Below are positions 1 to 9,328 of a DNA stretch of 64,000 bases, one piece after another. Where the stretch lies: contig CAVXFS010000003.1 in assembly GCA_963761115.1 (NCBI GenBank), positions 372,001-436,000 on the forward strand. Direction: 5' to 3'. Made by a program: the position numbers and the translations under genes. Source of the DNA: CAVXFS01 sp963761115 (lineage in GTDB: Bacteria; Pseudomonadota; Gammaproteobacteria; Burkholderiales; Gallionellaceae). Positions within the stretch are counted from its first letter, which is position 1, and every line of letters starts with the position of its first letter. The notes under the pieces were generated by a model. That model made no database searches. It was not told the origin of the DNA and was given only the letters and a program-made list of their open reading frames with translations.

Positions 1-3000
1 GGGTCTACCGGCATCCGCGTTGATCCCTATTCAATCGTCTCCGGCGGCGTGACCAACAGCGGTATCGCAAGCCTGATCAGCGGCAGTTCGGCCGGCATCG
101 ATGTCGATCACACATCCCAGATCACCAACGGCGTGACCAACGAGGGCACGATCACTGGCGGATCCACGGCTATCCGTGTCTCGGTTGCCGGCACCATTTC
201 CGGTGGCGTGACCAACAGCGGTACCACGAGCCTGATCTCCGGTGGATCGATCGGCATCGGCGTCTATAGCACCTCCTCGATCACCGGCGGCATCGTCAAT
301 GCAGGCACGATCGTTGGCGGGTCTACCGGCATTCAAGTCTGGAACAGTTCCTCGATCACTGGCGGCGTGACCAACAGCGGCTTGACCAGTCTGATTTCAG
401 GCGGCTCGGTTGGCATCGGCGTCTATAGCACTTCATCGATCACTGGCGGCATCGTCAATGCAGGCACGATCGTTGGCGGGAACACCGGCATTCAAGTCTG
501 GAACGACTCATCGATCACTGGCGGCATTACCAACAGCGGCGTAGCCAGTCTGATCACTGGCGGCTCAGTCGGGATTGGCGTCTATAGCACCTCTTCGATC
601 ACCAGCGGCATCGGTAATGAAGGCACGATCGTTGGCGGGACTACCGGCATCGACGTTGCGAGCAACTCCCTGGTCAGCGGTGGTATCACCAACAGCGGCA
701 CCGCGAGCCTGATTAGCGGGGACACGTATGGTATAGAAGTGACTGGGACCTCCGCGATCACCGACGGCGTCACCAGCGCAGGCACGATCGTTGGCGGGGT
801 TGATGGCATAGAAGTGACTGGCAACTCCTCGATCACCGGCGGCATTACCAACAGCGGTACGGCGAGTTTGATATCCGGTGGGTCGATCGGCATTGGCGTT
901 TACAGCACCTCCTCGATCACTGGCGGCATCACCAACGCAGGCACGATCGTTGGCGGGAACACCGGCATCCTGGTCGCGACTGATTCTTCAATCACCGGCG
1001 GCGTTACCAACAGCGGCGTTACCAGCCTGATCACCGGAGGGACGGTTGGCATCGGCGTCTACAGCACTTCCTCGATCACCGGCGGCATCCTCAATGAAGG
1101 CACGATAGTTGGCGGATCTACCGGCATCCGCGTTGACCCCTATTCAATCGTCTCCGGCGGTGTGACCAACAGCGGCACCCTAAGCCTGATCAGCGGCAGT
1201 TCGGCCGGCATCGATGTCGATCACACATCCCAGATCACCAACGGCGTGACCAATGAGGGCACGATTACTGGCGGGGCCACGGGTATCCGTGTCATTACAT
1301 CTGCCACCATCGCTGGCGGCATCAGCAACAGCGGCACTGCGAGCCTGATTACCGGCGGTACGGTTGGCATTTTAGCTGACAGGACTTCTACGATCAGCGG
1401 CGGCATCTACAATGAAGGCACGATCGTTGGCGGCTCTAGCGGTACCGGCATCCGTATCAACCATTTATCGACCCTTGCCGGCGGCATCACCACCAGCGGC
1501 ACCGCGAGCCTGATCACCGGGGGTTATGTAGGCGTTGGTGTCTATCACGCTTCTACGATCAGCGGCGGCATTACCAACGCAGGCACGATTGCCGGCGGGA
1601 CTACCGGCATTGACGTATATAGCAACTCCTTGATCACTGGCGGCATCACCAACAGTGGTACCGCGAGCCTGATCACCGGGGGTACTATAGGTATTGCAGC
1701 TTGGCACTCCTCTATCAGCGGCGGCATCACCAACGCAGGCACGATAAGTGGGGGCGAAACGGGCATCATGATCGCCTCTTCAACCATCAGTGGCGGCGTC
1801 TCCAATAGTGGTATTGCGAGCCTGATCACCGGTGGATCGGTTGGCATTGGCGTTTACAACAATTCAGCCATCACCGGCGGCATTCATAACCAGGGCACGA
1901 TCAGTGGTGGCACGACCGGTATCAAGATCGACGCTTCAAGCAGGATCTCCGGTGGCATCACCAGCAGCGGTGGCAGCCTGGTCACCGGCAGTAGTTCCGG
2001 CATCTTCAACCGGGGAACGATCGATGGCGCGCCTACCGCGATCCTGTTCGCATCTTCATCGACGCTGGCTGGAGGCATCACCAACAGCGGCATCGCAAGC
2101 CTGATCTCCGGGACTACGGTTGGCATCAAAGCATTCAGCGGTTCATTGATCTCCGGCGGTATCCTCAATCAGGGCACGATCACTGGCGGGGGCAATGGCA
2201 TCGATGTCTCGAAAAATTCTTCGATCACCGACGGTATCATCAACAGCGGTACGGCAAGCCTGATTTCCGGGGGTAGTGATGGCATAGCAACATGGAATAA
2301 CGCTTCGATCACCGACGGCATCATCAATGAAGGCACGATCACTGGTGGGAATAACGGCATTCTGGTCTGGACTGGTTCTTCCATCACCGGCGGCATTACC
2401 AACAGCGGTGCCGCGAGCCTGATCAGCGGGACAGGGAATGGCATCTTTGCCTGGAATAACGCCTCGATCAGCGACGGCATCGTCAATGAAGGCACGATCG
2501 CTGGCGGAGGAACCGCCATCCAGGTCGCAGGTACTTCTTCGATCAACGGCGGTATTTCCAACAGCGGCACCACGAGCCTGATTACTGGTGGTAACGTTGG
2601 TATTGGAGTCTATACATCCTCGATTAGCGATGGCATCGTCAACGAAGGCACGATCACTGGCGGGATCAAGGATGGAATCCGTGTGGCCTTTGGTTCAACC
2701 TTGTCCGGCGGCATTGTCAACAGCGGCACGATGAGCCTGATCAGCGGTGGTGTGGCTGGCGTCGACGTCTACAGCACTTCCTCGATCACCGATGGCATCC
2801 TCAATGAAGGCACGATCGCTGGCGGATCGTCCGGCGGCATCCGTGTGGCCACCAATTCAACTCTTTCCGGTGGCATCAGCAACAGCGGCACGACAAGCCT
2901 GATCACCGGTGTGTCTGGTATCAAGGCCAGCAACAACGCTTCGATCAACGATGGCATCACCAACGCAGGCACGATCAATGGCTCAAGTATCGGCATTGCA

Positions 3001-4010
3001 GCCGTGGGTGGTTCATCGATCAACGGTGGCATCACCAACACAGGCTCCGCGAGCCTGATCACTGGCGGTAATACCGGCATAGCAGCCTTTACCTCCTCCA
3101 CGGTCACCGGAGGCATCCTCAATGAAGGCACGATCGTTGGCGGGTCTACCGGCATCCGGGTTGACCCATTCTCGATCATCTCCGGCGGCGTTACCAATAG
3201 CGGCACCGCGAGCCTGATCAGCGGCGCTTCGGCTGGTATCGATGTCGATCACACATCCCAGATCACCAACGGCGTGACCAACGAGGGCACGATCGCTGGC
3301 GGAACCACGGGTATCCGTGCCATCACATCTGCCACCATAGACGGCGGCATCGTCAATAGCGGCATCGCGAGCCTGATCTCCGGTGGAGTGGATGGCATTC
3401 TTGCCTCCAACACCGCCACGATCAGCGGCGGCATTACCAACGCAGGCACGATCATTGGCGCAGGCAAGAACGGCATTGAAGCCTGGACCGGTTCGTCCAT
3501 TACCGACGGCGTCACCAACAGCGGAACCGCGAGCCTGATCACGGGCGCTTCGAGAGGTATAGGGTCATTTACCAATTCCTTGATCGGCGGCGGCATCGTC
3601 AATGAGGGAGCAATCGCTGGCGGAACGACCGGCATCGAAGTCTGGAACTTCTCTACCATTTCCGGCGGCATCACCAACAGCGGCACGACGAGCCTGATCT
3701 CAGGCGGTTCGATCGGCATTGGAGCCTTTGGAAACTCGATGATCACCGGTAGCCTCGTTAACGAAGGAACGATCGTTGGCGGAACTTCCGGTATCCGCAT
3801 CAACACTGCTTCCAGCCTTGGTGGCGTTACCAACAGCGGTACCGCGAGCCTGATCACCGGCGTATCGAGAGCCATTGGGGCCTGGGGCGCCTCCACGATT
3901 GGCGGCGGCATTACCAATGCAGGCACGATCAATGCCGGAGTGGTCACTGGCGGCGCAGCTACCGGCACCGGCATCCGTCTCGCATCTGCATCCGCCGTGG
4001 TTGGTGGCCT
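1..4010 (+). repeat. 159-bp tandem repeat array in autotransporter passenger
   Basis: The codon beginning the 'TNSG' motif recurs at 49, 208, 367 and 526, exactly 159 bp apart, and aligning the translation gives about 25 units before the linker. Unit 13 (near 1959-2080) is degenerate and short. Three blocks sharing 'STGIRVDP' and 'DHTSQITNGVTNEGT' lie at about 1, 1114 and 3142. The first two are exactly seven units (1113 bp) apart, which suggests segmental duplication or gene conversion on top of the basic array. Confidence 0.93.
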
Positions 4011-5718
4011 CACCAACAGCGGCATGATCGCCGGCGGAAATTACTCGATCAGGGGCGACAGCGGCAGTACGGTCAGCGGCAGCGTGTACAACCAGACTGG
4101 CGCCCAGATGGTTGGCAACCTGGCACTGACCGGCACCGTGACCAACGCCGGCACCATCACGCTGGTGAGGGGCGCTGACCGCACTGCTCCCCTGACCGAT
4201 CCCGGCAATGGCATCTTCGCCTTGGGCACGATCACCGGCGACTACACCCAGACTGCCGATGGCATGCTGCGGGTTGCCGTTGCCAGAGGTACGGCTCCAG
4301 TCGAGTTGCCTGCCGAATACAGCCAATTGAATGTTACCGGCACCGCTACACTGGATCCTGCTACCAAGATCGACGTCAACGTCGCGGGTCCATTTATCTA
4401 TGGTAATGACCCGACCAATCTGACCATCGGCGACACACTGCCCGGCGTGATTGCTTCCGGGACCATTGTGGGCGGTGATTCCTTCACCGTCACCGACAAC
4501 AACGGGCTGCTCAATTTCCTCGCCATCAAGGGCTTCAGTGGCGTGCCGAGTAATGTTGATCTGAGAGTCATCTTCCAGCAATCGGTACTGCAGAGTACCC
4601 TCAATGCAGGCAATTTGCAGGGTCTGGGCGGCGCTGCCGTGCTGGATGGCATCATCGATGGCAGCATCCCCGGCAGCGGCGGCATGTACCCGATCCTGCG
4701 CGCGTTGCAGGACGCCATGGCACAATATGGCGGCAATGCCGTATCCAACGCCGTCAGCCAGATGTTGCCGATTACCGGTCTGGGAGATATTACCTTCGCT
4801 GTCCTGGACGACATGAATCGCATAATTCAATCGCGACAGGATACCCAGCAGGGCCGTTCTTCCGGGGATGATTTTTATGTCAACAAGAGCGCCTGGGTCA
4901 AGCCTTTCGGCGGTTGGATCAAACAGAACAACCAGGACAGCTTCACCGGATATGACGCCAACACCTGGGGTTTGATGGCCGGTCTGGATTCGGATACCTC
5001 GAGTACCAGTCGTGTCGGGGTTGCCTTGTCGCTGGCGCACAGTAGCCTCACCGGCAATCACCCTGGCATCGCCCCGCAGGGTGCGACCATCAACAGCTAC
5101 CAGCTTGCCTTGTATGGCAGCAACAACCTTGGTGACAAGGCCGACTTGAGCTACCAGGCTGACATCGCCTTGCATAATAATTCCGGCCAGCGTTCGATCA
5201 ACTTTATCGGCACACCCTACACCGCCAATGCCGATTACAACAGCTGGAGCGCGCATATCGGTGCAGGTTATGCGCGCAGCTCGCTGATAAACAGCAATAC
5301 CGTGTTTACGCCTTCCGTGCGCGCTGACCTGACCACGATCCGCGAGGGCAGCTACACTGAAACCGGCGCCAGCCCGTTCAATCTCAACGTCAACCGCGAT
5401 AACATCAATCAGCTTATCGTCGAGGTGGATGGCAAGCTGACGCATGCGGTTTCGGATTCGACCAAGTTCACTGCCAACCTCGGTGTCGGCTACGATTTCG
5501 TCAACGATCGGACCAGCGTTTCGTCGGCATTCGCTGCCGCGCCGAGCGGCGTCTTCACTACCAAGGGACTCGACCCGAGTCCGTGGCTGGTGCGAGGCGG
5601 GCTGGGAGTGGAAAGCAAACTGAACCAGTCCACCGAGATCACCGCGCGCTGCGATATCGAAACCCGCCAGGATTTCACCAACACAAGTGCCTTGATCGGG
5701 CTGATCTGGAAGTTCTGA
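1..5718 (+). CDS. Autotransporter with giant repeat passenger (5' truncated)
   Basis: The reading frame is open from base 1, so the start and signal peptide lie upstream; 1905 residues are visible. The first roughly 1340 residues are about 25 tandem units of 53 residues. Each unit has a 28-residue half (GGITNSGTASLISGG...GIGVYSTSSIT) and a 25-residue half (GGIVNAGTIVGGSTGIQVW...SSIT), as expected for a right-handed beta-helix passenger. A non-repeat linker follows. From about base 4888 (AWVKPFGGW) to the stop there are about 275 residues with alternating aromatic/hydrophobic strands ending in Trp-Lys-Phe, the length and C-terminal aromatic expected of an autotransporter beta-barrel (type V secretion). 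The role is inferred to be a surface adhesin or biofilm protein. GTG at 49 is an internal valine, not the start. Confidence 0.9.
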   Translation, partial: GSTGIRVDPYSIVSGGVTNSGIASLISGSSAGIDVDHTSQITNGVTNEGTITGGSTAIRVSVAGTISGGVTNSGTTSLISGGSIGIGVYSTSSITGGIVNAGTIVGGSTGIQVWNSSSITGGVTNSGLTSLISGGSVGIGVYSTSSITGGIVNAGTIVGGNTGIQVWNDSSITGGITNSGVASLITGGSVGIGVYSTSSITSGIGNEGTIVGGTTGIDVASNSLVSGGITNSGTASLISGDTYGIEVTGTSAITDGVTSAGTIVGGVDGIEVTGNSSITGGITNSGTASLISGGSIGIGVYSTSSITGGITNAGTIVGGNTGILVATDSSITGGVTNSGVTSLITGGTVGIGVYSTSSITGGILNEGTIVGGSTGIRVDPYSIVSGGVTNSGTLSLISGSSAGIDVDHTSQITNGVTNEGTITGGATGIRVITSATIAGGISNSGTASLITGGTVGILADRTSTISGGIYNEGTIVGGSSGTGIRINHLSTLAGGITTSGTASLITGGYVGVGVYHASTISGGITNAGTIAGGTTGIDVYSNSLITGGITNSGTASLITGGTIGIAAWHSSISGGITNAGTISGGETGIMIASSTISGGVSNSGIASLITGGSVGIGVYNNSAITGGIHNQGTISGGTTGIKIDASSRISGGITSSGGSLVTGSSSGIFNRGTIDGAPTAILFASSSTLAGGITNSGIASLISGTTVGIKAFSGSLISGGILNQGTITGGGNGIDVSKNSSITDGIINSGTASLISGGSDGIATWNNASITDGIINEGTITGGNNGILVWTGSSITGGITNSGAASLISGTGNGIFAWNNASISDGIVNEGTIAGGGTAIQVAGTSSINGGISNSGTTSLITGGNVGIGVYTSSISDGIVNEGTITGGIKDGIRVAFGSTLSGGIVNSGTMSLISGGVAGVDVYSTSSITDGILNEGTIAGGSSGGIRVATNSTLSGGISNSGTTSLITGVSGIKASNNASINDGITNAGTINGSSIGIAAVGGSSINGGITNTGSASLITGGNTGIAAFTSSTVTGGILNEGTIVGGSTGIRVDPFSIISGGVTNSGTASLISGASAGIDVDHTSQITNGVTNEGTIAGGTTGIRAITSATIDGGIVNSGIASLISGGVDGILASNTATISGGITNAGTIIGAGKNGIEAWTGSSITDGVTNSGTASLITGASRGIGSFTNSLIGGGIVNEGAIAGGTTGIEVWNFSTISGGITNSGTTSLISGGSIGIGAFGNSMITGSLVNEGTIVGGTSGIRINTASSLGGVTNSGTASLITGVSRAIGAWGASTIGGGITNAGTINAGVVTGGAATGTGIRLASASAVVGGLTNSGMIAGGNYSIRGDSGSTVSGSVYNQTGAQMVGNLALTGTVTNAGTITLVRGADRTAPLTDPGNGIFALGTITGDYTQTADGMLRVAVARGTAPVELPAEYSQLNVTGTATLDPATKIDVNVAGPFIYGNDPTNLTIGDTLPGVIASGTIVGGDSFTVTDNNGLLNFLAIKGFSGVPSNVDLRVIFQQSVLQSTLNAGNLQGLGGAAVLDGIIDGSIPGSGGMYPILRALQDAMAQYGGNAVSNAVSQMLPITGLGDITFAVLDDMNRIIQSRQDTQQGRSSGDDFYVNKSAWVKPFGGWIKQNNQDSFTGYDANTWGLMAGLDSDTSSTSRVGVALSLAHSSLTGNHPGIAPQGATINSYQLALYGSNNLGDKADLSYQADIALHNNSGQRSINFIGTPYTANADYNSWSAHIGAGYARSSLINSNTVFTPSVRADLTTIREGSYTETGASPFNLNVNRDNINQLIVEVDGKLTHAVSDSTKFTANLGVGYDFVNDRTSVSSAFAAAPSGVFTTKGLDPSPWLVRGGLGVESKLNQSTEITARCDIETRQDFTNTSALIGLIWKF

Positions 5719-5755
5719 TTCAGCCAGCGATAGTTCTTGCAGCGCGTTACAATTT

Positions 5756-5787
5756 GGCCACGGGCATCATCCCGTGGCCTTGTTTTT
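5756..5787 (+). terminator. Rho-independent terminator
   Basis: A perfect 9-bp stem GGCCACGGG/CCCGTGGCC with the 6-nt loop CATCAT is followed directly by TTGTTTTT, 38 bp after the autotransporter stop. This is a textbook intrinsic terminator and separates the autotransporter from the next operon. Confidence 0.9.
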
Positions 5788-5813
5788 GAAGCACGATGAA
5801 CCCGGCAAAAGCC

Positions 5814-5892
5814 GTAGGTTGGGCTGAGGAACGAAGCCCAACAATATGGCCACCGGCCAAAATGTTGGGCTCCGTTCCTCAGTCCAACCTAC
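5814..5892. repeat. Palindromic intergenic repeat, copy 1
   Basis: It begins GTAGGTTGGGCTGAGG and ends with the near reverse complement CCTCAGTCCAACCTAC, with a central AT-rich loop. It belongs to the same family as copies at 19265, 21785, 55924 and 56731. Unlike them, both arms carry the GAGG-type inner sequence, making this copy nearly symmetric. It resembles a REP or short non-autonomous element; no coding capacity. Confidence 0.85.
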
Positions 5893-5907
5893 CAGTTATG
5901 CATAGCG

Positions 5908-7293
5908 ATGAATCCTGACAATAACCATACGGCCTCGTTGATCAAGCAAACCATACGCTGGCCTGCCTACCTGTCAGACGGACCGTCATTGTTCAAGTCG
6001 GCCTGGGACGGCCTGCAACGCTCGGACCGCTGGCCTGCTGACGTGGTGCGTGCCGGACAGGCGCGACAAATCGCTTCCCTATTGTCCTGGGCAGTCGAAC
6101 ATTCGCCGCATTACCGGCCCTTCCGCCTGACTGCGCAGCGCCTGATCGCTGCCGCCGGCGACCCGGACCGGTTCTGGACGCTCTGGCTTGAATGGCCGCT
6201 ACTGACCAAGGCGGAATTGAGGCGATCCAATCAGGAAGTTAATTCCGATCGCTTGCCGCCAGGCCATGTATTGACTAACACCCAGAAAACCTCTGGCTCC
6301 ACCGGCATTGCGGTCGAGGTGCGCAATACGCAGGTGACCAGCGAACTCTGGGCGGCGCTGACCTTGCGCGAGCATCTCTGGATGCGACGCGATTTCTCGA
6401 AACGGCTCGGCGTGATTCGCTATCGCCCTCCCAACGACCGCCCACCCGGCGGGGTGGATATAGACAGCTGGGGGCTGCCGGTAGCTGCGCTTTATCCGAC
6501 CGGACCTGCCTCGGTAATATACGTCGGTCTCCCGATCGATCAACAGGCCGCATGGCTGCAGCGCTTTGACCCGCATTATCTGCTGACCTATCCGAGCATT
6601 GCACAAGGCCTGCTCGATTTCCTCGGCGATGCCAGGACTCCCTCGCTGCAGGAGATTCGCCTCATGTCGGAGCCGCTCGATCCGGAACTGGAGCAGCAAC
6701 TTGGCGCGCGCTGGGGTGTTCGTTGCACGGACATCTACTCGGCCAACGAGGTGGGAAACATTGCCTTTCGTTGCGGCGAAGAAGGAAACCTGCACGTGCA
6801 AAGCGAGGCCCTGCTAGTTGAAATACTTGATGCGCAGGGGCAAGCCTGTGCGCCGGGACAGGAGGGGCGTATTGTGGTGACATCGCTGCACAATTTCGCC
6901 ACGCCGATGATTCGCTATGAACTGGGAGACATCGCTCTGGTCGGCGAACCCTGTCCGTGCGGCAGGCAAACTTCGGTACTGGCACGCATCAAGGGGCGCG
7001 TGCGCAATCTGGTGCGCACGCCGGATGGCCACCGGTACTGGCCGGCAGGGCTGCTGCCGTTGCGTGCCATGACAGCAGTCAGTCAGGTGCAGTATGTGCA
7101 AACCGCGCTCGACACGATCGAGTTGCGGTTGGTGCTGGAAAGATCGTTGAGCGCCGAGGAGCAGGCAGAGGCGGCCGAATTGACCAGGAAAGCATTCCGC
7201 TACCCGTTCAAGATAGTTCTCCGCGAGATGGATGCGCTGGAGCGCGGTCCGACCGGCAAGTTCGAGGAATTCCTGTCGCAGTTGCCGGAATGA
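5908..7293 (+). CDS. AMP-forming CoA-ligase-like (PaaK/CapK family)
   Basis: 461 residues. The nucleotide-binding motif TSGSTG lies near residue 128. Later motifs typical of phenylacetate-CoA ligase/CapK-type adenylating enzymes are YSANEVGN, MIRYELGD and a C-terminal hinge region (RIKGRVRN). Family members activate a carboxylate as an acyl-adenylate and usually transfer it to CoA; the substrate cannot be read from sequence. It is the first gene of a four-gene plus-strand run and overlaps the next gene by 4 bp (ATGA), so the two are probably translationally coupled. The company of a sulfotransferase and radical SAM enzymes argues for a biosynthetic role rather than phenylacetate catabolism, because no paa genes are nearby. 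Confidence 0.85.
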   Translation: MNPDNNHTASLIKQTIRWPAYLSDGPSLFKSAWDGLQRSDRWPADVVRAGQARQIASLLSWAVEHSPHYRPFRLTAQRLIAAAGDPDRFWTLWLEWPLLTKAELRRSNQEVNSDRLPPGHVLTNTQKTSGSTGIAVEVRNTQVTSELWAALTLREHLWMRRDFSKRLGVIRYRPPNDRPPGGVDIDSWGLPVAALYPTGPASVIYVGLPIDQQAAWLQRFDPHYLLTYPSIAQGLLDFLGDARTPSLQEIRLMSEPLDPELEQQLGARWGVRCTDIYSANEVGNIAFRCGEEGNLHVQSEALLVEILDAQGQACAPGQEGRIVVTSLHNFATPMIRYELGDIALVGEPCPCGRQTSVLARIKGRVRNLVRTPDGHRYWPAGLLPLRAMTAVSQVQYVQTALDTIELRLVLERSLSAEEQAEAAELTRKAFRYPFKIVLREMDALERGPTGKFEEFLSQLPE

Positions 7294-7853
7294 GTCCCAA
7301 GATATTCAACATCGGCCTCAATCGTGCAGGCTCAACATCCCTAACTGAGGCAATGCGCATTCTGGGTTACCGCGCGGCGCATTACAAACATCAGGGGAAG
7401 CGGCTGGTCGAAATTGTCGTTGGCAATATTGGAATGGGACAGCGTCCCTTCCTCGGGCTGGAAGGTGACTACGATGTATATTCCGATTTTGCCGGCAGGC
7501 ACTTTATTCCTTTGCTAGACCAATGTTATCCGAACAGCAAGTTCATCGTGACCAAACGTGATCTTGAGAGCTGGCTGGACAGTCGCGAACGGAAGGTGTT
7601 GAAAAATCTTTCAGACCCGGATTACAAATATGCCTGGAAAAAAATAGACCGCACCCAGTGGCGACTGGAATGGCAAATGTTTTTCAGGGAAATTGATCAG
7701 TACTTTCATGGGCGAGAAAGTGACCTGCTGGTGATCGATATTCCCTCGGGAGAGGGGTGGGAGAAATTGTGCCCGTTTCTCGGGGTTGCCATTCCAGCAG
7801 TGTCTTTTCCGTGGCACAATAGGCTGGCAACCCCATCTATCCTCGATACCTGA
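7290..7853 (+). CDS. Sulfotransferase family protein
   Basis: 187 residues from an ATG that overlaps the previous stop (ATGA); longer upstream readings would run inside the ligase gene. The N-terminal IFNIGLNRAGSTSL matches the 5'-phosphosulfate loop of PAPS-dependent sulfotransferases, and KFIVTKRDLESWLDS matches the 3'-phosphate-binding region. This fits a compact cytosolic sulfotransferase that would transfer sulfate from PAPS to a hydroxyl or amine of a small molecule. It lies 8 bp before the first HemN-like gene, so it shares that operon. The acceptor is unknown. It is somewhat shorter than many family members, but both cofactor motifs are present. Confidence 0.8.
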   Translation: MSPKIFNIGLNRAGSTSLTEAMRILGYRAAHYKHQGKRLVEIVVGNIGMGQRPFLGLEGDYDVYSDFAGRHFIPLLDQCYPNSKFIVTKRDLESWLDSRERKVLKNLSDPDYKYAWKKIDRTQWRLEWQMFFREIDQYFHGRESDLLVIDIPSGEGWEKLCPFLGVAIPAVSFPWHNRLATPSILDT

Positions 7854-7861
7854 CCCGGATA

Positions 7862-9250
7862 ATGACCATCACTCACCAGACCCCGTTAACTGCGCTTGAT
7901 CTGGGGAAGATTTCCGCAGCGCTCGCGTCGATTCCAACGGCAGCCTACTCGGCGCCGCATGATTATCCCCATGCCGCACCTTTGTTCAGGCCTGCTCCGC
8001 TTCTTGCGCGCGAACGCGTGCACTGCGATGCGATGCGGCTCTATGTCCACATTCCGTTTTGCAACTATGCCTGCTCATTCTGTTGTTATGCCAAGAAAGT
8101 CGGCGTTGACGAGGTGCAGATGCGGCGTTATGTACGGGCACTGAAGAAGGAACTGGAGTGGATAGAGCCGGGCACGCCGGTATCGCAGTTTTTCATCGGC
8201 GGGGGTACCCCCACAGCGTTGCCGGCCGAGTTGCTGGACGAAGTACTGGAGGCAATATCCAGCCGTATGCCTTATGTCGAGGACACGGTGCATACCGTGG
8301 AAGCATCCCCTGAATCGGTGACGAACGAGCACTTGCGCGTGATGGCCGCGCGCGGGGTGGGAAGAATCAGCATGGGCATCCAGAGCATGCAGGATGGCGT
8401 GCTGGAATCGGTGCGGCGCGATCATGGCAAGGAGGCGGCGCTGGAGGCCTGCCATCGCATCGTGGAAGCAGGATTCATCCTCAACGTTGATCTGATGTAC
8501 GGCTTGCCCGGACAGAGTGAGGCCGGGTTCAGGGAAGATTTTAAGATTGCCATGGAAAGTGGCGTGCACTCGGTGACAGCCTACAACCTGCGGCTGAACG
8601 AGCGCACAGCGATCGCACGCAGCCTTGCTCCATCGGAACGTTTTGATCTGGCCGGACTGTTGCGCTGGCGGGCGTTTGTCCAGGATACGGCTGCAGAGTT
8701 CGGCTTTTCCCAGACCCGCTGGCATACCTTCAAGCGGCTGGATAGCATCGCCAGCCGGCATGCAAAGCTGCCGACTTTCGATGCCGACTTTAATGGCCTC
8801 CAGTTCGGCATAGGCATGAGCGCACGTTCTTCGCTCAATCACAGCATGTACCGAAATCACAGCAACATGGTAACCTATCTGAGCCGGGTTGAATCCGGTC
8901 AGAGTCCGGTCGAAGAGGTGATTTATTTGAGCGGCGATGACTTGCGCACGCAGTATATCGCCGGCACATTGGGTGACGGCAACAGCATGCTGTTGTCGGA
9001 TTATGAGCAAACATTTGGCAACCCGTTGCAGCAGGATCATGGAGAAGCCATGCAGCGCTTGTTGCGCGGCGGCTTGCTGGAAACCGATGGAAACCGGCTC
9101 ACCATGACTAAATCCGGCAGGCTGCTGTACGACCTGGTTACGCTGGCTTTTTATCCGATCCAGGCCAGGACCTGGCTGCTGGACAAGCTGCAGTCCTATC
9201 AGCTTGGAGACGCGACTTCTAAACCGGTTATACTGGCAACTACCAATTGA
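7862..9250 (+). CDS. HemN-like radical SAM enzyme 1
   Basis: 462 residues. The radical SAM motif is CX3CX2C (Cys67, Cys71, Cys74) with an adjacent Cys75, inside YVHIPFCNYACSFCC, followed by the GGGTPT SAM-binding strand. Overall organisation and length match the oxygen-independent coproporphyrinogen oxidase (HemN) superfamily. That superfamily also includes HemW, ChuW/HutW and class C radical SAM methylases that use two SAM molecules. No heme genes are nearby and the gene sits 8 bp after a sulfotransferase, so a tailoring reaction (C-methylation, cyclopropanation or similar) is as plausible as a heme role; this is inference. It is about 80% similar to the next gene. Confidence 0.85.
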   Translation: MTITHQTPLTALDLGKISAALASIPTAAYSAPHDYPHAAPLFRPAPLLARERVHCDAMRLYVHIPFCNYACSFCCYAKKVGVDEVQMRRYVRALKKELEWIEPGTPVSQFFIGGGTPTALPAELLDEVLEAISSRMPYVEDTVHTVEASPESVTNEHLRVMAARGVGRISMGIQSMQDGVLESVRRDHGKEAALEACHRIVEAGFILNVDLMYGLPGQSEAGFREDFKIAMESGVHSVTAYNLRLNERTAIARSLAPSERFDLAGLLRWRAFVQDTAAEFGFSQTRWHTFKRLDSIASRHAKLPTFDADFNGLQFGIGMSARSSLNHSMYRNHSNMVTYLSRVESGQSPVEEVIYLSGDDLRTQYIAGTLGDGNSMLLSDYEQTFGNPLQQDHGEAMQRLLRGGLLETDGNRLTMTKSGRLLYDLVTLAFYPIQARTWLLDKLQSYQLGDATSKPVILATTN

Positions 9251-9328
9251 TAGGCCTTATTTTGCCTGCAAGGTTGAGGAAATAATGCGCCTGTAGTCGC
9301 TATTCGATCGCAATGAGTGGGAAACGTA

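Noticed and set aside
31..4025. Long open frames antisense to the autotransporter repeat array (many with Pro/Met/Val-rich translations)
   Set aside because: They mirror the repeat unit on the other strand, recur with the same period and resemble no protein family; codon bias of the repeats keeps stops out of that frame.
3700..5445. 581-residue minus-strand frame opposite the autotransporter barrel
   Set aside because: No domain, no ribosome-binding site and no family match; it is a shadow of the well-supported plus-strand gene.
8075..9040. Minus-strand frame of about 320 residues across the first HemN-like gene
   Set aside because: It is antisense to strongly conserved radical SAM sequence and a similar shadow recurs opposite the paralog.
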